In this document: piece by piece, positions 6,027 through 11,274 of the stretch
Layout: each line of letters opens with the position of its first letter
How positions within the stretch are numbered: position 1 is the first letter of the stretch
Made by a program: the position numbers and the translations under genes
Notes under the pieces: generated by a model
The model's database searches: none
What the model saw: the letters and a program-made list of their open reading frames with translations, nothing else
Told to the model about the DNA's origin: nothing
Assembly: GCA_025937665.1 (NCBI GenBank)
Contig: JAICQW010000045.1
Span: 1 to 11,274, forward strand
Source: Nitrososphaeraceae archaeon
GTDB taxonomy: Archaea; Thermoproteota; Nitrososphaeria; Nitrososphaerales; Nitrososphaeraceae
Reading direction: 5' to 3'
DNA length: 11,274 nt

Positions 6027-6446
6027 TCAAAACCAAATATTATCTAGTTGTGTCCTCTTACGAAAGGCAATATGGGTAAAGTCTTCGTTTTTATTTCTAC
6101 ATCCGTGCCAGTGTAAGATAAATGCCGGAACGCAAATAACATCGCCTTTCTCTATCATGACAGTTTTTTCAATTTCTATATCTGTTTTAGTAATGTTCTC
6201 GGGATCAATCATAATCCTTTTGGCGAATACTACAATGCCCTTTCCTTCCGTGGCTATCAATACTTGATCTGACGCATGTATGTGGGGTCTAGTCCTGCAA
6301 CCATTTCTAAATGTCACATGATACATTTCCTGTTCATTTGAATCATTATTGTCCAATACATTCTTGATTATGAAATCTCCAGTGAACTTATCCTTATATT
6401 TTTCATTTGGTTCTTCCTTTATAGACATGAAACTTTTTTTTTGCAT
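6027..6446 (-). CDS. Cupin-domain protein (metal-binding, mandelonitrile-lyase-like)
   Basis: The 139-residue protein is a single conserved beta-barrel. Cupin motif 1 is NGCRTRPHIHASDQVLIATEGKG with His55, His57 and Gln61, and motif 2 is GDVICVPAFILHWHG with His112 (and His114), which together would hold one metal ion. The combination RTxxHxHxxxQxLIxTEGxG and GDVxxxPxxxxHWHG is characteristic of the small bacterial and archaeal cupins related to manganese-dependent (R)-mandelonitrile lyases and carboxymuconolactone-decarboxylase-associated cupins; the actual substrate is unknown. There is no signal peptide, so it is cytoplasmic. ATG at 6446 is supported by a TATA box 26 bases upstream; Met7 is an alternative. 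It is transcribed separately from the flanking minus-strand genes, with 199 bases to the hydrolase upstream and 152 to the next gene downstream. Confidence 0.85.
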   Translation of the reverse strand: MQKKSFMSIKEEPNEKYKDKFTGDFIIKNVLDNNDSNEQEMYHVTFRNGCRTRPHIHASDQVLIATEGKGIVVFAKRIMIDPENITKTDIEIEKTVMIEKGDVICVPAFILHWHGCRNKNEDFTHIAFRKRTQLDNIWF

Positions 6447-6467
6447 TGTCTTTCCATGTGATATTCA

Positions 6468-6477
6468 CTTATAAAAA
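6468..6477 (-). promoter_or_regulatory. TATA box for the cupin gene
   Basis: On the minus strand tttttataag is centred 26 bases before the ATG at 6446. It is the clearest TATA box in the window and implies a leaderless transcript. Confidence 0.6.
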
Positions 6478-6645
6478 CTAGTGTAGTATCATAACTATAT
6501 ATTATTGACCTAGATCTTAAATTAAAGACGAGTTACTGCAATTCATAAATTAAAATGTAGAATTACATTAAATAATATTGGTTCTAGGCAGCATTCTAAT
6601 GAAAATGGATAGGGTATCTTTTAGTAGAAAATGTTACCACTAGAT

Positions 6646-7554
6646 TCACATATTAAGATGCTTGTCGAGAAATGACAATGTCCTATCCCATGCATCTTTA
6701 GTTTCATTAGGCGCGTAATTATCGCCAGAAGGATTTGCAAAAGCATGACCAACTCCCTTGTAGATGTGTATCTCATTTGGTATGTTATTGGCGTTTAATG
6801 CTGACTCAAAGGCTTTTACTGTGTCAACCGATATAGACGTATCTTGATCTCCAAATATGCCAAGTACTGGCCATTTTATTTTTGCAAGAGTTGCGTTGTC
6901 CGTTACCAAACGACCATAATATATGATGGTAGCTGATAGAGGATGATCCTGACTATTCAGCGCAAGCTGTAGGGATTGTCCTCCTCCAAAACACCATCCC
7001 AGTGATACTATTTTATCTGGATTAACGTTTGGGAGTGAAGTAAGGTATTTTATGGCCGATTTCAAATTAGCTGTGGCCATATCTTGATTGTCCCTGACAT
7101 ACTGGGTAAGCTCCGATGAACGGTTTCGATCACTAGTAACCTCGCCTTTGAAAAGATCGACAGCTAACACTACGTAGCCGCTCCTAGCTAAAAGATTCGC
7201 CATGTCCTTGATATTGTCATTTAATCCCTTGTTTTCATGGATCATAACTACTCCAGGAAGAGTATCATTATTCTCATTGTTGTTCTCATTGTGCATGATA
7301 GGATATACTAAATATCCACTTGCTTGATCATAATAATTTACGGTTTTGTTTTGTAATTCAACATCGGAGTTAGAGGCATCTAATCTTGTAAGATCCGTAA
7401 CATTCGTTACTATATTAGATGATTGAGCTATTACCGAACTCACAAAAGTGCCCGACATTGCCGCTGAACTAACTAGAACAAATAGGAAAAAGATGCTAGG
7501 ATATATTTGATTCACGAATGAGATTATACGATATCGCTTATATTTTTTATGCAT
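6646..7554 (-). CDS. Exported dienelactone hydrolase family protein
   Basis: From ATG at 7554 the product has 302 residues. Residues 1-43 are a signal peptide (basic MHKKYKRYR, hydrophobic 17-33, probable cut after VIA43). An Asn-rich linker at 88-97 interrupts the start of the alpha/beta-hydrolase fold. The dienelactone-hydrolase triad is present: nucleophile Cys188 in GWCFGGG, Asp238 in FGDQD, His270 in GVGHAF; Glu107 in the HENKG turn matches the glutamate that tunes the cysteine. Such enzymes open cyclic ester rings or act as broad carboxylesterases; the natural substrate here is unknown and the enzyme should work outside the membrane. An upstream in-frame ATG at 7647 would add 31 residues before the basic n-region, which suits export badly; a TATA-like tatttatt at about 7571-7579 also favours 7554. 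The gene faces a 401-base divergent regulatory region. Confidence 0.88.
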   Translation of the reverse strand: MHKKYKRYRIISFVNQIYPSIFFLFVLVSSAAMSGTFVSSVIAQSSNIVTNVTDLTRLDASNSDVELQNKTVNYYDQASGYLVYPIMHNENNNENNDTLPGVVMIHENKGLNDNIKDMANLLARSGYVVLAVDLFKGEVTSDRNRSSELTQYVRDNQDMATANLKSAIKYLTSLPNVNPDKIVSLGWCFGGGQSLQLALNSQDHPLSATIIYYGRLVTDNATLAKIKWPVLGIFGDQDTSISVDTVKAFESALNANNIPNEIHIYKGVGHAFANPSGDNYAPNETKDAWDRTLSFLDKHLNM

Positions 7555-7813
7555 GTATAATACATCTAGCAAATAAATACATGAAATTTTTACTTGAAAA
7601 AATCTAATTTTCTTGTAAGATTTAGAAAAATTGGTAAAATGAATCAAAATGAAATGGCGTATAATTTAAAACCATCAAAATAAATATTAAATCCATTATT
7701 CGTCGGTTTTAGGACTTACTAGTTATCCTGCTAACTTTCTCAAAATTGATAACAGGGAATGAGATATTATACAAAAAATTAAATAGCAAAAAGTGTCGAG
7801 TTCAAATTAGATA

Positions 7814-7839
7814 CAATTTAAGAATAAGTTCTTAAATTG
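7814..7839. promoter_or_regulatory. Perfect inverted repeat, 11-bp arms, candidate operator
   Basis: Arms caatttaagaa (7814-7824) and ttcttaaattg (7829-7839) are exact reverse complements around taag. It ends about 22 bases before the first of three TATA-like boxes, where an activator or regulator dimer might bind. No T-run follows, so it is unlikely to be a terminator. The regulator is not identifiable here. Confidence 0.55.
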
Positions 7840-7860
7840 GGTAACCTGTAAGTATCTAAG

Positions 7861-7928
7861 TGTATATAAAGTTATGCAAAACTGATACTTTATAAATCTG
7901 GGTTTGAGGATCGATTCTTTTTTATAAC
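7861..7928 (+). promoter_or_regulatory. Cluster of three TATA-like boxes before the 7956 gene
   Basis: tgtatataaa (7861-7870), ctttataaat (7888-7897) and tttataac (7921-7928) lie in series upstream of ATG 7956. The last would start transcription about five bases before the ATG. The earlier two would give 5' leaders of roughly 35-65 bases. Which are active cannot be read from sequence. Confidence 0.45.
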
Positions 7929-7955
7929 ACAACATACCAATTTATACGAACTTGT

Positions 7956-8333
7956 ATGAAAGAAAATTTTAGTATATTAAGGTCTGGTGCTGCTGGAAGT
8001 ACACTTATCGCAGGAATATTGCATCTTTCATTGGTTGCAGGCGCGGTAGACAGAAACTTTAACACAGGCATATTGTTTTTGATAGGTGGTTTGGCTCAAG
8101 TATTTTGGGTTCTCCCCACTCTCATGGGTTGGAATAAAGCATGGTATTATGTTGGTATCGCTGGTACTTTGACCTTTATGATAATTTGGATAGTGACGAG
8201 ATTTCCAGGGAACCCAATTAATGGTAGAGGAGGATCAATTGGCGAAACGGCAATTGTAGTTGAAATATTTCAGGCTGCATTTGTTATATTGAGCATAATC
8301 ATCTTATCCAGAGATCCTAAGGTAAGAAAATAA
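7956..8333 (+). CDS. Four-helix membrane protein of unknown function
   Basis: The 125-residue product has four predicted membrane helices: about 12-30 (AGSTLIAGILHLSLVAG), 37-56 (TGILFLIGGLAQVFWVLPTL), 62-81 (AWYYVGIAGTLTFMIIWIVT) and 100-118 (IVVEIFQAAFVILSIIIL), ending in the basic RDPKVRK. His23 in helix one, the glycine/aromatic-rich helix two and a conserved-looking GRGGSIGE loop before helix four (with Glu97 and Glu103) are the notable polar features. I recall similar small proteins in ammonia-oxidising archaea, but no function. Its start follows an unusually elaborate upstream region with an inverted repeat and several TATA-like boxes, so it is probably regulated. No second gene follows on this strand; an inverted repeat lies about 60 bases after the stop. 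Confidence 0.75.
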   Translation: MKENFSILRSGAAGSTLIAGILHLSLVAGAVDRNFNTGILFLIGGLAQVFWVLPTLMGWNKAWYYVGIAGTLTFMIIWIVTRFPGNPINGRGGSIGETAIVVEIFQAAFVILSIIILSRDPKVRK

Positions 8334-8391
8334 GGAAATAGAATAAAATTCAACGCTATTTGCTGGATGAATAATCGAGGATAAAGGCCAT

Positions 8392-8415
8392 ATATCAAAC
8401 GGCAATATTTGATAT
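8392..8415. repeat. Inverted repeat, 8-bp arms
   Basis: Arms atatcaaa (8392-8399) and tttgatat (8408-8415) flank an 8-base spacer, 58 bases after the stop of the membrane-protein gene. It may form a 3' stem-loop of that transcript. No T-tract follows directly. Confidence 0.4.
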
Positions 8416-8470
8416 GACATTACCATCAAGTAAGAAATATGTATGATAATTTCTACTTTAAAGTAACGAC

Positions 8471-8504
8471 AAAAAAATCAACGTGATTACTCGTGAGTAG
8501 TAAT
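8471..8504 (-). terminator. Hairpin plus T7 tract after the DUF1059 pseudogene
   Basis: On the minus strand a short stem (tactc/gagta with flanking near-symmetry, 8486-8504) is followed by seven T residues at 8477-8471. The arrangement fits a terminator for the DUF1059 gene, which stops at 8517. Confidence 0.5.
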
Positions 8505-8516
8505 GATTTATAATAT

Positions 8517-8697
8517 TTATGATTTATGGATATGGGTCTTGATTTTTTCCTGCATCTCAGGTTTGAGAACATCCTCACGTGTGAATCCATGATCTTTGAT
8601 TGCATGGTCTACCAGGTTGTCCATTAGTTCTTTTTCTGATTCGCCCTCCTACGAAATCGCAGTCGACTCCAACTTCTCTACATGAAACCGATAACAT
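8517..8697 (-). pseudogene. DUF1059 small protein gene with one frameshift
   Basis: ATG at 8697 begins MLSVSCREVGVDCDFV, the hallmark start of DUF1059 proteins (a Cys, then GxDC). The frame is then lost at about 8649. Skipping one base continues it as EGESEKELMDNLVDHAIKD, then HGFTREDVL and KPEMQEKIKTHIHKS to TAA at 8519-8517, which is the rest of the family including the HAxxDHG motif. The repaired protein would have about 59 residues, the usual size. DUF1059 proteins are small, widespread in archaea and bacteria, and of unknown function. A TATA-like box 26 bases upstream and a hairpin/T-tract downstream are intact, so the break is recent, or it is a sequencing error in the GGAGGG stretch. 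The downstream frame is closed by TAG just before the junction, so neither half can make the domain alone. Confidence 0.75.
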
Positions 8698-8719
8698 GCC
8701 TGATAATAGAGCAAAATAG

Positions 8720-8727
8720 TATTTAAG
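8720..8727 (-). promoter_or_regulatory. TATA-like box for the DUF1059 gene
   Basis: Minus-strand cttaaata is centred 26 bases before the ATG at 8697. The spacing matches the other leaderless promoters of this window. Confidence 0.45.
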
Positions 8728-8832
8728 ATAATAACAACCAATTTATTTAGAATCCCGATTTTTGTCCAACACTTGGAAAGTTGTTTAGATTATTTTTCAA
8801 AAACAATGTCAACTAGACAATTTCAAAAGTTT

Positions 8833-9330
8833 CTAATTTTCAAGTGAAGATGAATTAGTTGTACCTGTAGTTGTGCTTGCAGGGGGCTCCTCAAGATCAA
8901 GATTCACTGTAATAACATTTGATACAGGAACTTTCTTTGTCAAATCTGTGAAAGTTATATTTGCTAGTATACTTTGCATTGACTTGTCAAGAAACGTTGT
9001 CTTTAGTATTTCCACCCCACCATCACCTTGTGCAGTAAATCCACTTGGATTAGACGTGGTACGAATTAGCGATCCATTTGGTGCATACACTTTCATAACT
9101 GCATTAATCATTTCATTTTCTATTGATTCATCCTCAATAGTATACCCTATCCCCACTCTAACCTGATTTGCATCAGTATTTGTTAGAGGTACAAAGCTCG
9201 AGTTGCTCACAGAAATGGATATTCTCTCGCTAATCTGTGCGAATGATTGTGTAACACTAATCAGTGAAAAGAAACTAAGAAATGATAAAGCCAAGACAAA
9301 CAAGATGATAGATTTTGGTGAATAGGACAT
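8833..9330 (-). CDS. Secreted beta-rich protein of unknown function
   Basis: The 165-residue product has a signal peptide (MSYSPK, hydrophobic 7-26, probable cut after Ala31 in SFAQ). A compact domain of alternating strands follows (ISISVSNSSFVPL, NQVRVGIGYTI, NAVMKVYAPNGSLIRTTS, SILANITFTDL, NVITVNLDL), and it closes with a Thr/Ser-rich tail SSTTTGTT-like from about residue 150 that may be glycosylated or span the cell wall. The strand order and the APNGSLIRTT turn recall immunoglobulin-like or FxLD-type surface domains of ammonia-oxidising archaea. No catalytic motif or cysteine is present, so binding or a structural role is more likely than catalysis. ATG at 9330 is supported by a TATA-like box 26 bases upstream. 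It sits downstream of the deacetylase gene on the same strand, but a probable terminator separates them. Confidence 0.78.
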   Translation of the reverse strand: MSYSPKSIILFVLALSFLSFFSLISVTQSFAQISERISISVSNSSFVPLTNTDANQVRVGIGYTIEDESIENEMINAVMKVYAPNGSLIRTTSNPSGFTAQGDGGVEILKTTFLDKSMQSILANITFTDLTKKVPVSNVITVNLDLEEPPASTTTGTTNSSSLEN

Positions 9331-9351
9331 TATTGTTATTTAATCACTAGT

Positions 9352-9359
9352 AATTTATC
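9352..9359 (-). promoter_or_regulatory. TATA-like box for the 9330 gene
   Basis: Minus-strand gataaatt is centred about 26 bases before the ATG at 9330. A gaggag stretch just upstream is too far from the ATG to act as a ribosome binding site. Confidence 0.45.
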
Positions 9360-9365
9360 TCCTCT

Positions 9366-9392
9366 AAATAAAAAATCTTTCTTATCGATAAG
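9366..9392 (-). terminator. Palindrome plus T-tract after the deacetylase gene
   Basis: On the minus strand the perfect 12-bp palindrome cttatcgataag (9392-9381) is followed by aaagattttttattt. This resembles a small hairpin with a T-tract 47-70 bases after the deacetylase stop. Because it also lies just upstream of the next promoter, the palindrome could instead be an operator. Confidence 0.45.
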
Positions 9393-9438
9393 TTGTTTAT
9401 CAATCATGATTTACTTACTGTGATAGGAAATGATAATT

Positions 9439-10404
9439 TCATGAGTGATTATCAGAAGCAAAAACCTCTACTACCTTATTCCAAGCAGTAGCCAAGTTCT
9501 CGGTATTATATCCCCCTCCTCCAAGGCCAATGATTCTGCCACGAGATCTTTCGTGAGCAATTCTGTGCAATACTTTGGCAGCATATTCATGTGATTTATC
9601 AGAATATTTCAAATGTGTTAGTGGGTCTCCTGTTAAGCCATCCGCTCCACATTGGAAAATGATGAGCTCAAATTTCATAGATTCAATAAAATTTTCGATT
9701 TTTGTAACAGCTGATAAAAAATCAAGATCAGTAGCACCTGGTTGTAGAGGTAAATTTAACTTGGTGCCTCTAGCATCTCCTGAACCTGTTTCTGATTCAA
9801 ATCCGGTCCCTGGATATAGAAATGAACCATCCTCATGAATATCAGCTATGAATAGATCAGGATCGTCTTCAAATTCGTAGAATACTCCATCTCCATGATG
9901 AGCATCAATATCAACATACAGGATTTTCTTTAAATTATGCTTCTTTCTTGCATGCATTATTGCAATCCCTATGTCATTGAAGACACAAAAACCGCCAGCT
10001 GCATTTCTCCTCGCATGATGCAAACCTCCAATCGGATTAAATGCATGAACGATTCCATTTGTCTTATTAATCACAGTTTCTAGAGCCAAGATTGTAGATC
10101 CCACGACATACAAAGATGCATCAAATACGCCCCTGAATGAAGGTGTATCTCCTGAGTCAAGATATCCTGAACCCGTTATTGAAGATTCCTTTACAAAATC
10201 TATATATTTTTTTTCATGAAAAGAGGATACCGTGCTTTCATCCGATAAAGCAGGTGGCAGTAGTTTCAAATTACCTGTACGCATAGATCTTGAATGAATA
10301 AGTGTTGACCAAAATGCTTCGAGTCTTTTAGAATTCAAAGGATGTTTCTCGCCACAGGAATAAGCCGAAAGTTCTTTGCCTATAATGACTGCAGAGTTAC
10401 ACAT
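9439..10404 (-). CDS. Histone deacetylase superfamily zinc-dependent deacetylase
   Basis: The 321-residue protein is a complete arginase/HDAC-fold enzyme. Visible landmarks are HPLNSKRLEAFW near the N-terminus, the tandem catalytic histidines His129-His130 in GGLHHARRNAAGGFCVFND, zinc ligands Asp167 and His169 in VDIDAHHGDG and Asp255 in CGADGLTGDPL, and Tyr299 in LGGGGYN, which polarises the acyl carbonyl. All catalytic residues are present, so it should remove acetyl groups from lysine side chains, polyamines or similar acylamides. Relatives include AcuC, acetylpolyamine amidohydrolases and class II-like deacetylases; the archaeal substrate is not established. No signal peptide is present, so it is cytoplasmic. 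ATG at 10404 gives the full-length family N-terminus. A 79-codon frame overlapping its start on the same strand (10397-10636) has no recognisable content. A palindrome and T-tract lie downstream. Confidence 0.92.
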   Translation of the reverse strand: MCNSAVIIGKELSAYSCGEKHPLNSKRLEAFWSTLIHSRSMRTGNLKLLPPALSDESTVSSFHEKKYIDFVKESSITGSGYLDSGDTPSFRGVFDASLYVVGSTILALETVINKTNGIVHAFNPIGGLHHARRNAAGGFCVFNDIGIAIMHARKKHNLKKILYVDIDAHHGDGVFYEFEDDPDLFIADIHEDGSFLYPGTGFESETGSGDARGTKLNLPLQPGATDLDFLSAVTKIENFIESMKFELIIFQCGADGLTGDPLTHLKYSDKSHEYAAKVLHRIAHERSRGRIIGLGGGGYNTENLATAWNKVVEVFASDNHS

Positions 10405-10597
10405 TATTTACTTTATCAAGACATACTATTAGTAGATTTTTAGAATAATAGTTCATAAAACAAATTTTACTTCGCTCTTTGGAACAAAATAAGCTCATTA
10501 AAATATAATCACGTAATGATAAAATAAAATACGATGTATCACGATTTTTTTTCAAAAATGCTTTATAGTACGACTCTATTAGTATATTCTGATCAAA
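10405..10597. other. AT-rich intergenic region upstream of the deacetylase
   Basis: I see no supported gene. A plus-strand run of eight T at 10545-10552 could end transcripts but has no gene before it. On the plus strand, tttatag at 10562-10568 is a candidate TATA box for the short ORF that follows. On the minus strand, actaatagta around 10424-10433 is at the right distance to be the deacetylase TATA element, but it is weak. Confidence 0.35.
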
Positions 10598-10708
10598 TTG
10601 TGCTATGATTTTGAAATCCCAGAAAGGATAAAACAAAAAAGTATAGTTGCCTCAGATAAAGAAGAGCAAGCGAAAGAGGAATTAGAGCCAATTAAGGTTC
10701 CTAATTAA
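10598..10708 (+). CDS. Possible small charged protein (36 aa), doubtful
   Basis: A frame from TTG at 10598 to TAA at 10706-10708 encodes 36 residues ending in a charged tail with SIVASDKEEQAKEELEPIK followed by VPN. Two non-coding signals support transcription: a TATA-like tttatag about 33 bases before the TTG, and a strong T-tract starting five bases after the stop. In another frame, ATG at 10605 begins MILKSQKG and stops at TAA 10629-10631; a one-base lesion near 10628 would join it to KQKSIVASDKEEQAK and give a more natural basic start. So this is either a real small ORF with a TTG start or another frameshifted gene. I recognise no family. Composition (Lys/Glu-rich, no hydrophobic core) suggests a disordered protein or tail. 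Confidence 0.3.
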   Translation: MCYDFEIPERIKQKSIVASDKEEQAKEELEPIKVPN

Positions 10709-10712
10709 TTCA

Positions 10713-10731
10713 TTTTTTCTTTTGTTTTTTT
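10713..10731 (+). terminator. Strong T-tract on the plus strand
   Basis: The stretch ttttttcttttgttttttt follows the short ORF directly. It is the strongest U-tract in the window and implies a plus-strand transcript ending here, between two minus-strand genes. Confidence 0.55.
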
Positions 10732-10802
10732 GATCCGGAATCCCTCAAGTCGACTCTATGAATGTTACTTTCAAGGAAGAATCAGGTTAGATAATGACTA
10801 GT

Positions 10803-11274
10803 CTACTGTATGTAAGTTTGGTTAGAGTTATCAAAGTTTTTGATTAATTCATACTTATTTTCAAACTTATCATAGCTTACAGATCCTAGTTGAGGAAAAA
10901 TTTTTAATGGGTCTACTGCAATAACCGTTACCATACGTTCTTTACCAAAGAATTTTTCACAAAGTTCAACACTCATTTGTCTAACTGTATGTTCATCCAA
11001 AATTCCAAAACTATGAAGATACTCATGTAAAAGTACGGTAAACAGATAAGAGTTGTATTCATCATTCGAAGCTGAATATTTCTTTACCTGCTCCAGCAAG
11101 ATGCTGTTAATGGCAATGACATTTGACCCCAATACATGATATGCCCCAACTCTTGCCGGCATCCTGTGAAGCATCAAGCTCAAACCGGCTCGTTTCATTT
11201 CATACACAGAATTAACAGAGTACTTTACAAACTCAAATACTTCATTAAAATCCTTCAAACCTCGTAGCTTGTCA
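10803..11274 (-). CDS. Putative zinc metalloprotease with HExxHxxGxxD motif, N-terminus beyond window
   Basis: The frame is open to the window edge on the minus strand (upstream residues read DKLRG), so the TTG at 11258 is probably internal and the N-terminus lies outside. Counting from that TTG, HEYLHSFGILDEH at 78-90 gives His78, Glu79, His82, Gly85 and Asp88: HExxHxxGxxD, the zinc-site form in which Asp replaces the third metzincin His, as in snapalysin. His90 two residues later is an alternative third ligand. Preceding sequence is helical and the stretch GAYHVLGSNVIAINSILLEQV looks like the strand and edge before the active-site helix. After the motif come about 60 residues without a recognised domain, and the protein ends at TAG 10805. 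No export signal can be judged because the start is missing. Whether it is a protease or a minimal gluzincin-like domain without activity is open. Confidence 0.65.
   Translation of the reverse strand, partial: DKLRGLKDFNEVFEFVKYSVNSVYEMKRAGLSLMLHRMPARVGAYHVLGSNVIAINSILLEQVKKYSASNDEYNSYLFTVLLHEYLHSFGILDEHTVRQMSVELCEKFFGKERMVTVIAVDPLKIFPQLGSVSYDKFENKYELIKNFDNSNQTYIQ

Larger units (their letters stand above)
7555..7955. other. Long divergent intergenic region
   Basis: No gene is seen between the divergent hydrolase (minus) and membrane-protein (plus) genes, apart from the unlikely N-terminal extension of the hydrolase frame up to 7647. The region holds the 7814-7839 inverted repeat and a series of plus-strand TATA-like boxes, both listed separately. 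It is among the longest gene-free stretches in the window. Confidence 0.6.

Noticed and set aside
8873..9166. 97-codon plus-strand ORF opposite the secreted-protein gene
   Set aside because: It is the antisense shadow of the 8833-9330 gene, which has a signal peptide, a promoter and domain-like sequence.
9575..9838. 87-codon plus-strand ORF inside the deacetylase gene
   Set aside because: It is the antisense shadow of an enzyme with a full catalytic set.
10397..10636. 79-codon minus-strand ORF overlapping the deacetylase start
   Set aside because: No recognisable motif and AT-driven composition rich in Phe, Tyr, Ile and Lys. It runs into the well-supported deacetylase start in another frame.
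1..11274. CRISPR array, tRNA, rRNA or intact insertion sequence
   Set aside because: No regularly spaced repeats, no cloverleaf-like sequence, no ribosomal RNA sequence and no transposase frame with terminal repeats were seen.

Overview
The window looks like a chromosomal stretch of an ammonia-oxidising-type archaeon, most plausibly a soil Nitrososphaerales (Nitrosocosmicus-like) member. This is inferred, because no amo, 16S or other marker gene is present. The support is: AT-rich DNA; short genes switching strand often; almost no Shine-Dalgarno sequences; TATA-like boxes about 25 bases upstream of many start codons, the layout of archaeal leaderless transcripts; many small secreted or membrane proteins with Asn/Thr/Ser-rich ectodomains and signal peptides ending in AQ; and archaeal families such as Mut7-C ribonucleases and two-CPxCG zinc micro-proteins.

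Layout. 1-1152: a partial rhodanese-domain protein (minus) divergent from an HHE hemerythrin-like protein (plus, TTG start). 1241-2969: a secreted protein and a winged-helix class I methyltransferase. 3056-3755 (minus): a 38-residue zinc micro-protein and a Mut7-C RNase with zinc ribbon. 3803-4408: a decay zone holding a remnant of what reads as the N-terminal domain of a tyrosine recombinase, then a secreted-protein gene broken by a 14-bp tandem duplication and a second frameshift. 4488-5043: two convergent small membrane proteins. 5341-7554 (minus): an anchored or secreted protein, a metal-binding cupin, and an exported dienelactone-hydrolase-type enzyme. 7555-7955: a long divergent regulatory region with a perfect 11-bp inverted repeat and three TATA-like boxes before a four-helix membrane protein. 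8517-8697 (minus): a DUF1059 gene broken by one frameshift but still flanked by promoter-like and terminator-like sequence. 8833-10404 (minus): a secreted beta-rich protein and a class I/II histone-deacetylase-family zinc deacetylase. 10598-10731 (plus): a doubtful 36-codon ORF ending in a strong T-tract. 10803-11274 (minus): a partial putative metalloprotease with HExxHxxGxxD.

No coherent multi-gene pathway is visible. Nearly every gene appears to have its own promoter, and the products fit general redox, stress and cell-surface housekeeping. I see no CRISPR array, tRNA, rRNA or intact mobile element, and no convincing new system. The most informative items are the four disrupted or decayed reading frames, the overlooked zinc micro-protein, the inverted repeat upstream of the membrane-protein gene, and the HExxHxxGxxD protease.
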